Assembly (NCBI GenBank): GCA_905479795.1
Contig: CAJQNX010000094.1
Coordinates: 1 to 19,806, forward strand
Direction: 5' to 3'
DNA length: 19,806 nucleotides
Source: an uncultured Candidatus Midichloriaceae bacterium
GTDB taxonomy: Bacteria; Pseudomonadota; Alphaproteobacteria; Rickettsiales; Midichloriaceae
A program made the translations under genes and the position numbers. Every line of letters begins with the position of its first letter. Position 1 is the stretch's first letter. Below, in pieces: positions 7,908 to 14,213 of this stretch. The notes under the pieces are model-generated. The model saw only the letters and a program-made list of their open reading frames with translations, ran no database searches and was not told the origin of the DNA.

Positions 7908-8690
7908 ATGAATAAATTAATATTAAAATTAGGACAAAATATAGTAGTAGGATTGATGGGAGTAGCGATGATACTTGAAATACAAGTGAATGCTGCTGAA
8001 TCAGCAAATCCAGAGGTGTTGAAAGATATTTCTAATATTGTAAGAAAATCAAAAAAGCAGCTGCATAATTATGAGAGTGAAGTAAGGGGGTATGGAGTAT
8101 CTAAGGCATCTCAGGATATAAAAAAGTTCAAGGGAGAGGCAAAAAAAATTGCAAAAGAAGCCAAGTCTAAAATTGATGAATATCAAAAAGAAGTTTCTAC
8201 AGTAAAAGTAAAAAGCCTCAAAAGCATGAATGAGTATGTGCAGCAAAATAAGGAAGAATTTGGTATGAATCAAGATAGTTGCACAGGCGGCGAAGCTGAT
8301 ACCCAAGATATAAATAGTGAAAGAAGATTGGTATTTATATCCTTATCAATGAATGAGCGAAATATAGAGCAAATTATCAAACAATCAAAAATATATGGAT
8401 TTACACCAGTAATAAGGGGCTTTAAAAATGGCAGTTACATTGAGACGGCACAATATTTAGCATCTATAATTGAAAAAACAGGATATGGGGTTGCGGTAGA
8501 TCCCGAGAGCTTCAAGGAGTTTGATGTTAAGGTAGTGCCAACATTTGTGGTTGCAGAAGCTGCATGTATTGGAGAAGGAGAGAGTTGCAAATCTTCTAAA
8601 TACAACAAAATATCAGGTAATGTGTCGCTTGAGCATGTGCTTAGAACATTTGCGAAAAAAGATGATGTTTTAGGAGATGAAGTAAAGTGA
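7908..8690 (+). CDS. trbC: TrbC, F-type pilin assembly protein
   Basis: This 260-residue protein starts with a Sec signal peptide (hydrophobic core about 12-24, cleavage near VNAA-E at about 30) and a Lys/Glu-rich helical stretch to about 125. The TrbC domain follows at about 140-250: LVFISLSMNERNIEQII, VIRGFKNGSYIETAQYL, then VAVDPESFKEFDVKVVPTFVV and ISGNVSLEHVL. This is the thioredoxin-like layout of TrbC with a VPTF cis-proline loop, but without a CXXC active site. TrbC helps process and assemble the pilus with TraW, and the two proteins are fused in some F-like systems. ATG 7908 was chosen over the longer frame from 7812 because it has GGAGG at 7899-7903 and begins directly with the signal peptide. 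The stop overlaps the next start as GTGA. Confidence 0.92.
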   Translation: MNKLILKLGQNIVVGLMGVAMILEIQVNAAESANPEVLKDISNIVRKSKKQLHNYESEVRGYGVSKASQDIKKFKGEAKKIAKEAKSKIDEYQKEVSTVKVKSLKSMNEYVQQNKEEFGMNQDSCTGGEADTQDINSERRLVFISLSMNERNIEQIIKQSKIYGFTPVIRGFKNGSYIETAQYLASIIEKTGYGVAVDPESFKEFDVKVVPTFVVAEAACIGEGESCKSSKYNKISGNVSLEHVLRTFAKKDDVLGDEVK

Positions 8691-9847
8691 GAAGAGAGTA
8701 CATCATTTTATTAATAATTCTTGTAATAGGTCTGTTAGACCTATATCAGACCTCCTCTGCATATGCTAAAGAAATGAGTTTTGAAGAAGATATAGAAAAG
8801 TATAAAACCGAGGCTAAATCATTAATAAGCTCGGCTAATGATCCGAAATTAGCAGATACAACAAAAAGTCTAAAAGGTTTTACAGATAATCCAGAAGAAG
8901 GGTCTTTAAATGAGGAAGATCTGAGAATTAAAGGTGATGAAAAGATAAAAGGCAAAAATATTAAAGAAAATGAAGAAGAGGGTGAAAGAGAGGCAATAAA
9001 TGCAGTAAAGCATTCGAATGCAAATAACCCACATAGGTCAAAATACACAGTTACAAAGTTAAAAAATAAGGCATTTATGAAAAAAAGTGCAGCAATAGTG
9101 GAAAATCCGATATCTGGGTTAAATGTGGCAGCTAATGCAGGATGTAAGATTGTAGGGGGTGATAAAGGAGGAGAGAATGTATCTTTTGAAGAATATTATG
9201 TAGATGTTGAGGATATGCGAGTAAAAGAAGTAAAGCAAACATGCGAAGAGGATGAGGATAAGTTATTTTATTGTAATAGAAGTATTAAGGATGTGAATTG
9301 TAGTTCAAAGTCGCCATGCGCCTTTGATAAGGCGGAGGGGGAAGGTGGATTATATACAAGTGCAAGTAATAGAGATTTTGCAAGTGCAAGTGGTGGGCTG
9401 GCATGGAATTATAGTGGAGATATTTTGTCATTTGGAGAAACTGGTAAAAGGGGCACTTATTTATACGGCTCATTGGAAGATGGATCAGGAAGCTGTCATG
9501 TAAAAGATTTCGATGCAGTTTTCTACATTAAGGACAAAAATGATGTATCAGAGTTTAGAATAATACAGATTCATGAGAACAATCTTTTGAATATATCGGT
9601 AAATGGGCACTTAATTAGGGACGGGCACTCTCTAGGAAGGGGTGATTGTTGGCATAATGCAGGAAGAGAGGTATGGGATGATGTAAATTATGATATCAAG
9701 CATCTATTAGTAGAAGGAGAAAATAAAATAAACATTCATCTTGCATATACAAAGGGTGGGCATGCTGCTGTAAAAATAAGAGCAAAGCAATATTGCTGCA
9801 ATAATTGGAGTGATGAATGGGAAAGCGATTGTCCGGTAAATGAATGA
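8687..9847 (+). CDS. traN: TraN, N-terminal part as a separate exported protein
   Basis: This 386-residue protein starts with GTG at 8687 (GTGA overlap with trbC, AGGAG at 8672-8676) and has its own signal peptide (core about 6-18, likely cleavage after AYA near residue 27). A charged linker of about 110 residues follows. The segment NPISGLNVAANAGCKIVGGD and cysteine pairs come next, then a beta-rich module at about 225-372 with ASGGLAWNYSGD, DFDAVFYIKDKNDVSEFRII, LLNISVNGHLI and LLVEGENKINIHLAYTKGG. This order matches the N-terminal and central part of large TraN proteins, the outer-membrane adhesin that stabilises mating pairs. The protein ends right after CCNNWSDEWESDC, where canonical TraN continues into its Cys-rich part, which is encoded by the next gene. 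The assignment is from remembered family patterns and depends partly on the neighbouring gene. Confidence 0.8.
   Translation: MRREYIILLIILVIGLLDLYQTSSAYAKEMSFEEDIEKYKTEAKSLISSANDPKLADTTKSLKGFTDNPEEGSLNEEDLRIKGDEKIKGKNIKENEEEGEREAINAVKHSNANNPHRSKYTVTKLKNKAFMKKSAAIVENPISGLNVAANAGCKIVGGDKGGENVSFEEYYVDVEDMRVKEVKQTCEEDEDKLFYCNRSIKDVNCSSKSPCAFDKAEGEGGLYTSASNRDFASASGGLAWNYSGDILSFGETGKRGTYLYGSLEDGSGSCHVKDFDAVFYIKDKNDVSEFRIIQIHENNLLNISVNGHLIRDGHSLGRGDCWHNAGREVWDDVNYDIKHLLVEGENKINIHLAYTKGGHAAVKIRAKQYCCNNWSDEWESDCPVNE
8726..8752 (+). other. Perfect hairpin with an alternative pairing in the traN-N leader
   Basis: ATAGGTCT (8726-8733) and AGACCTAT (8737-8744) form an 8-base-pair stem with a GTT loop. 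A second CAGACC at 8747-8752 can pair with the same GGTCTG (8729-8734), so two mutually exclusive hairpins are possible. The site lies about 40 bases after the GTG start, inside the signal peptide coding region. It may be chance from the encoded residues or may tune translation. Confidence 0.3.
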
Positions 9848-11343
9848 TGATGAAAAAAATAGCAGCATTATTGATAGCAATTATTATCAGCAACACAGTA
9901 ATAACCTCAGCAGTAGCAGGAGAATGTGTGAGAGTTGCAAGAGATTGTATAGAGCCAGCAGAAACCAGAGTGATTAATGGACATAGCATACACAGGGATT
10001 GCTGGAGGTACAACGATGCATATAAATGCAAGAATTATGCGAAGAATGATTGTTATGAATTTGATGATGAGTCTTATTGCCAATTAGAAAAGAGCGAATG
10101 CAAAGAAAAAGTCGGAGATTGGTGTGTTGCACAAAATAGAGAATATAAATGTGAGGAGGAGGAGAAATACATAAGAAAAGAAAAAAGATTTAAAGCCCCA
10201 AGCATAAAGAGAGAAAATATTGCAGAAAGAAAAAGGGTAGAATGTGGAGAAGAGGTGAAATGCATAGATGGAAGATGCTTTGATTCAAGTTATGAATCTA
10301 ATGATGAAATGGGAGAGGCGGTAGGAGCGTTATCATCACTTAAAGAGATGCAAGATGAGGGGATTGAATGCGCTAAATGTCCTGAGGATCAGCCTGATTG
10401 CGTTCCTGATCCAAAAACTTGTAAAGTATTTAGGGGAGAGGTGAATAAATGCGTAATAATAAGGGGTCAATGGGTAACTTATGCTATTGCTGCGACTACA
10501 ATATATTTTGCAGTTGCAGGAGTTGCAGCTCCGAGTGTATTCTCACAAGCAGGAGCAGGCAGCGTTTGGGGAGGTATGCCAACGGCATCTAAGTTAAAAT
10601 TCATAGCGGCACAAGCTGCAAAATTAGGCTTGGCAAGTCTTGCAAAAGTTAACTGTTGCACTATGAAGGGCGTTCTTGCGCCATTTTGTGGAGGCAAATC
10701 TGCTGGGTTAATGGCAAAGAAGCAGCAGAGATTTTGTATACATGTAGGCGAATATAAGCACAGGAAAATTAAAGGGCTGGTAATCACAAATACCTATTGT
10801 TGCTTTAAATCAAGAATAGCAAAAGAAATACAGGAGCAGTCAAGAAAAGGAAATAAAAACACAAATTTCAAACCAATGATAAATAGGTCGTTTGGAGATG
10901 CGAGGAATCCTGATTGTGAGGGATTGAATATGGAAGAGATGCAGAATATGAATTGGGATAAGATAGATTTTGATTTCTTAGGAGAAGAGATAGAAAAGGC
11001 AGCATTATGGAAAAAGATGGGAGATATGACGAAAGCTATGGAGCATACAGAAAGGTTAATGGAGAATGAAATAAATGCAATAAAATCAGATTTTGCAGAT
11101 AACATGAAAGATGATGGCGTGGGTGATAAAAGTGATGAAGATGATGAGAAGGGGGAGAAAGAAGATGAGACTGTAGAAATTGATGACAAGAAGTTATTTA
11201 TAGAAAAAATGGATAATCCACATAAAGAGCCAGCCAAGCAAAAGAAGCCAGATGGTAGGAAAAAGAGCAGGGATATAAAGGATGAAACAGAGTTAGAATA
11301 TAGGCAAGATATTTATAAAAATAGAGATAAAAAGGGGTTGTAA
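9844..11343 (+). CDS. traN: TraN, Cys-rich C-terminal part as a separate exported protein
   Basis: This 499-residue protein has a new Sec signal peptide (KKIAALLIAIIISNTVITSA, cut near AVA-GEC at about 26). The mature sequence starts with GECVRVARDCIEPAETRVIN and DCWRYNDAYKC, a series of paired cysteines, then CGEEVKCIDGRCF. A hydrophobic Ala/Gly segment (about 211-270) follows, and then NCCTMKGVLAPFCGG, QRFCIHVGEYKHRKIKG, TYCCFKSRIAKEIQEQSR, NPDCEGLNMEEMQNMNWDKI and DFDFLGEE. This is the ordered signature of the C-terminal half of TraN, which normally follows without a break after the module ending the previous gene. A highly acidic/lysine tail extends beyond the usual end. The ATG at 9844 overlaps the previous stop by four bases, so both parts are probably made together. 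Its stop TAA lies inside the predicted -35 element of the next promoter. Confidence 0.9.
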   Translation: MMMKKIAALLIAIIISNTVITSAVAGECVRVARDCIEPAETRVINGHSIHRDCWRYNDAYKCKNYAKNDCYEFDDESYCQLEKSECKEKVGDWCVAQNREYKCEEEEKYIRKEKRFKAPSIKRENIAERKRVECGEEVKCIDGRCFDSSYESNDEMGEAVGALSSLKEMQDEGIECAKCPEDQPDCVPDPKTCKVFRGEVNKCVIIRGQWVTYAIAATTIYFAVAGVAAPSVFSQAGAGSVWGGMPTASKLKFIAAQAAKLGLASLAKVNCCTMKGVLAPFCGGKSAGLMAKKQQRFCIHVGEYKHRKIKGLVITNTYCCFKSRIAKEIQEQSRKGNKNTNFKPMINRSFGDARNPDCEGLNMEEMQNMNWDKIDFDFLGEEIEKAALWKKMGDMTKAMEHTERLMENEINAIKSDFADNMKDDGVGDKSDEDDEKGEKEDETVEIDDKKLFIEKMDNPHKEPAKQKKPDGRKKSRDIKDETELEYRQDIYKNRDKKGL

Positions 11344-11366
11344 TAGGTATGGCAATAATGTATAAT
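11338..11366 (+). promoter_or_regulatory. Predicted sigma70 promoter for the toxin-antitoxin cassette
   Basis: TTGTAA (11338-11343, 4 of 6 to TTGACA) is followed after exactly 17 bases by a perfect TATAAT (11361-11366). The predicted transcript start is near 11373, upstream of the antitoxin ATG at 11415. The -35 element contains the traN stop codon. It lies in the longest intergenic gap of the operon (71 bases). Confidence 0.55.
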
Positions 11367-11415
11367 ATAAGTATTAATAAGCAATATAACACAACAATAA
11401 ATATATGGTGCAATA
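11352..11415 (+). repeat. Three GCAATA direct repeats spaced exactly 29 bases apart
   Basis: GCAATA occurs at 11352-11357, 11381-11386 and 11410-11415, each start 29 bases from the last, across the promoter and leader of the toxin-antitoxin cassette. One copy is within the promoter spacer and the last reaches the antitoxin start codon. They could be operator half-sites for the ribbon-helix-helix antitoxin, which usually autorepresses. In AT-rich DNA a six-base repeat may also be chance. Confidence 0.3.
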
Positions 11416-11663
11416 TGAAAAAATCAGTTAATCTTAGCCTTGATCACAGAATTCATAATCTACTCTCAGATCTTGCTGCAAAATACCATGTCCCCAAGAC
11501 AAAAATAATGGAAGATGCAATAGAGATGTTTGCAGAAAGCAAGTCAAAACAAGAGAGCAGTATATTGACTTTTTCTGGGAGCTTAAAAGAAGAAGAGGGT
11601 CTAGGTATTTTAGAAACTATAAAAAGAGATAGGCGTAACAAAGATATGGAGGTGTTAAAGTGA
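11415..11663 (+). CDS. vapB: Ribbon-helix-helix antitoxin (VapB-like)
   Basis: This 82-residue protein begins MKKSVNLSLDHRIHNLLSDL and continues AAKYHVPKTKIMEDAIEMF. A short beta strand followed by two helices is the MetJ/CopG ribbon-helix-helix DNA-binding fold. The C-terminal ILETIKRDRRNKDMEVLK segment is the likely toxin-binding tail. It should neutralise the downstream PIN toxin and repress its own promoter. An in-frame ATG at 11349 would give 104 residues, but it lies upstream of the predicted -10 box and its extra residues do not look like a conserved domain, so 11415 is preferred. The stop overlaps the toxin GTG as GTGA. Family is clear; the exact antitoxin subfamily is not, so the symbol is a role label. 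Confidence 0.8.
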   Translation: MKKSVNLSLDHRIHNLLSDLAAKYHVPKTKIMEDAIEMFAESKSKQESSILTFSGSLKEEEGLGILETIKRDRRNKDMEVLK

Positions 11664-12061
11664 AATATTTGTTAGATAGTGATACGATTATTTATTATTT
11701 AAATGGAGATAGAAATCTAGCTGATAAAATTGCTAAAGTACCCTCCGGTCAACTTTGCACAAGTACAATTAACGAAGCAGAGTTATTTTATGGCGCATAT
11801 AATTCAAAGCATGTAAGAGGCAATATTGATTTACTAAAAAGATTCCTAACTTTTTTTGAGATTGTAGCATTTAATGAAGAATCTGCAAATATGTATGGAA
11901 AAATCAAAACCATCTTGAATAAAAAGGGCGAGCTAATTGCAGATATGGATTTGTGTATAGCTGCAATTGCTATGTCGCATAAAATGACTTTAGTGAGCAA
12001 TAACACTAAGCATTTTGAAAGAATAGAGGGTTTAAAATTAGAAAACTGGAGAGAGAAATGA
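11660..12061 (+). CDS. vapC: PIN-domain ribonuclease toxin (VapC-type)
   Basis: This 133-residue protein has normal VapC length. The acidic metal-binding residues are present: D6 in LLDSDTIIYYL, E41 in INEAELFYGA, D95/D97 in IADMDLCIAA, and the VSNNTKHFERI motif at 112-122 with Asn in place of the last acidic position, which is common in the family. It is predicted to be an Mg-dependent endoribonuclease acting on tRNA or rRNA when freed from the antitoxin. The start is GTG at 11660, overlapping the antitoxin stop. The stop TGA (12059-12061) overlaps the ATG of traF, so toxin translation is coupled to a core transfer gene. The catalytic set looks intact, so an active toxin is likely. Confidence 0.9.
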   Translation: MKYLLDSDTIIYYLNGDRNLADKIAKVPSGQLCTSTINEAELFYGAYNSKHVRGNIDLLKRFLTFFEIVAFNEESANMYGKIKTILNKKGELIADMDLCIAAIAMSHKMTLVSNNTKHFERIEGLKLENWREK

Positions 12062-12801
12062 GATTATCTATTCTTATGCTGACTGTTATTTTTATGTGGA
12101 TGCCAAGTAAAGGATTTGGAAACGAATCCTTTTACAAGGAAAAAGCAAGAGGATGGCACTGGTATGAGAAGAAGGTAAAAGATAATGAGAGATTAGAAGA
12201 TCAAGGCAAAGTCATGACACCAAGTGAGCAGGTAGATGCACTTAGGCAGGAAACAAAAGAGAAGTTGCATAAAGCGATGATTGAGCCAACTCAAGATAAC
12301 GTGAAGGAATATATCAAATCACAAAAAGTAATAGGAGATTCAAGTGAGGGATTCTCAAAGATGTGGATGAAAGTAATATATAATAATCCAGAATTAGACC
12401 CAACAGTGAAAAACCCCACATCAGAGCATGCACTTAAGATATCAAGGACTCAAACAAGTCAGAAGAAAAAAGATAATATAAGGGCGATGAGCAAGGAATA
12501 TGGGCTGATATATTTCTTCAGAGGAGATTGTGAAATGTGCCAAGGATTTGCAAGCGTTGTTAAGGGCATAAGTGAGGAATATAACTGGGATGTAATGGCA
12601 ATCAGGATTGGAGATAAAGGGCATGAGTTGTTCCCAGATGCTAAACCAGATAATGGAATAGCAAAAAGGCTTAAAATTACACATGTGCCAGCATTACTAG
12701 CAGTCCATCCAAAGACAGGAGAAATAGTGCCACTAGCATATAATTACATCACAGAAAGAGAGATAGAGGAAAGATTAAATACGATTATAGGGGATAGATG
12801 A
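12058..12801 (+). CDS. traF: TraF, thioredoxin-fold pilus assembly protein with CXXC
   Basis: This 247-residue periplasmic protein has a short signal peptide (core about 4-15, cleavage near residue 21). The TraF hallmark GWHWYE is at 32-37. The thioredoxin-like domain covers about 147-243, with the redox motif CEMC at 158-161 (in YFFRGDCEMCQ) and a cis-proline loop HVPALLAV with P211. F-plasmid TraF has the fold but lacks CXXC, so this version may be a working disulfide oxidase or isomerase for the Cys-rich TraU, TraN and TraH. The start ATG overlaps the vapC stop (ATGA). No good Shine-Dalgarno site other than GAGAG at 12051-12055 is visible, which fits coupled initiation. The stop overlaps the traH start. 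Confidence 0.94.
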   Translation: MRLSILMLTVIFMWMPSKGFGNESFYKEKARGWHWYEKKVKDNERLEDQGKVMTPSEQVDALRQETKEKLHKAMIEPTQDNVKEYIKSQKVIGDSSEGFSKMWMKVIYNNPELDPTVKNPTSEHALKISRTQTSQKKKDNIRAMSKEYGLIYFFRGDCEMCQGFASVVKGISEEYNWDVMAIRIGDKGHELFPDAKPDNGIAKRLKITHVPALLAVHPKTGEIVPLAYNYITEREIEERLNTIIGDR

Positions 12802-14213
12802 TTGGGAGAATAAAAACATTAATATTTTCATTAATTGCAGTTATAGCAATCAATATAACCGCAAAAGCAGGAGTAGGAGGAGAGATGGAGAGGCTTTATA
12901 AATCTTTTGGAGGAGGAGCTAATGTTACTAAGGGAGGTGCATATCATACACAAAGCGGAGGATATTATAGTGGCGGAAGTTTTTATGCAAGAGTACCAAA
13001 TAGGACTCTCCAACCTTTTAATTTCCAACCACCAAGCATAAGCGCAGGCTGTGGAATAGATATGTTTGCAGGGTCATTTAGTCATATTAAATTTGAAGAA
13101 TTGGTTAAACATAGCAGAAATGTCATGGGAGCAGGGGCTGGATATGCATTTAACTTGGCATTACAGGAATATGTTCCAACAATCTATAACACTATGAATA
13201 AACTAAGCGATATAGCTAGGGAGATTAATAACTTAAGTATAGATGGATGTGGTGCAGGAGCAGCATTAGTGGGTAGTGTCTGGGGACAGACTGATGAATC
13301 AAGTAAAATATTGTGTAATGCTATGGGAAGATCAAATAAAAAATATATGGATTACGCACAAGCGAAGCAAAAATGCAGCGCAGAGCATGAGAATAGTGAT
13401 GTGAATAAGAACAAAACCAAAGAATATGAAGATCAACTGGGAGATGAGTTTAATATTGCTTGGAAGGCAATTAAAAAAGGAGATGGATTAGGAGATGGCA
13501 GCAACTCAGATAACAAAGGAGTGGCAGAATTGCTAATGAGTATATCAGGTACAATCATAGCGAAGCAAGACGGTAGTGGCAAAGATGCAAAATTATCAGT
13601 AATGCCTTATGCATCTCTTACGAAGGATGATTCAATAATAGATATGCTCCTTTATGGTGATAACAAAGGAAGTGGCAAGGCAACAATTTACAGATGTAGC
13701 GATGATGAATGCCTAAATATGAAAGAAGAAGCATTTACAATTAAAAAAACTGAGGCATTAGTGCCTAAAATAGAAAGAATGCTAAGAAGTATGTCGGACA
13801 AAGCAAGGAATCATACTGGGAGATTATCAGCAGCAGAGCAATCATTAGTAGAGCTTACGCAGATACCAATTCTTGCAATTATAGCAGTGCAAAATGGCTA
13901 TATGGTAGGAAACGCTGTTATGAATGTAAATGAATTTGTAGATTCTATAGCCTATGATTATGTACTTGGGTATCTGGAGAGGCAACTTGATTATGTGGAA
14001 GTAAATCTTAAAAACTTAGAAAAAGTTCAAATGTCAGGTAAGGCAATAGAAAGCTTTAAAAAAGATATAGCAGAAGTGAGAAGAGTGATAAGCACTAAGA
14101 AATTTGGTGCATATCAAAGGATGCATGCAACGATTAGTGTAATTGAAAAATCGAAGTTAATGGAGACTAAAGTAGAAAGCATGTTTTATAACTATAATGA
14201 AGTGAAATCATGA
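12798..14213 (+). CDS. traH: TraH, F-type pilus assembly protein
   Basis: This 471-residue protein matches F TraH in length (about 458). It has a Sec signal peptide (core about 7-20, cleavage after TAKA at about 24) and then a Gly-rich segment. The diagnostic AGCGIDMFAGSFSHI motif is at about 83-97; the family norm has GCGGIDLF, so one glycine is absent here. SIDGCGAGAAL follows, then helical regions and conserved C-terminal helices containing IPILAIIAVQNGY and SIAYDYVLGYLERQLDYV. TraH works with TraF, TraU and TraW in pilus extension and retraction and is peripheral to the outer membrane. Both ends use ATGA overlaps (12798-12801 and 14210-14213). Confidence 0.95.
   Translation: MIGRIKTLIFSLIAVIAINITAKAGVGGEMERLYKSFGGGANVTKGGAYHTQSGGYYSGGSFYARVPNRTLQPFNFQPPSISAGCGIDMFAGSFSHIKFEELVKHSRNVMGAGAGYAFNLALQEYVPTIYNTMNKLSDIAREINNLSIDGCGAGAALVGSVWGQTDESSKILCNAMGRSNKKYMDYAQAKQKCSAEHENSDVNKNKTKEYEDQLGDEFNIAWKAIKKGDGLGDGSNSDNKGVAELLMSISGTIIAKQDGSGKDAKLSVMPYASLTKDDSIIDMLLYGDNKGSGKATIYRCSDDECLNMKEEAFTIKKTEALVPKIERMLRSMSDKARNHTGRLSAAEQSLVELTQIPILAIIAVQNGYMVGNAVMNVNEFVDSIAYDYVLGYLERQLDYVEVNLKNLEKVQMSGKAIESFKKDIAEVRRVISTKKFGAYQRMHATISVIEKSKLMETKVESMFYNYNEVKS

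Noticed and set aside
9800..9860. Simple frameshift or nonsense break in traN
   Set aside because: The second part begins with a complete signal peptide and its own start, so gene fission explains it better than a recent mutation.
10794..11237. Reverse-strand open frame of 147 codons opposite traN
   Set aside because: It is the antisense of a purine-rich coding region, gives a Ser/Phe-rich product with no domain or ribosome site, and the + strand frame is a clear TraN part.
11349..11414. ATG 11349 as the antitoxin start
   Set aside because: It lies upstream of the predicted -10 box, and the ribbon-helix-helix domain starts at 11415.
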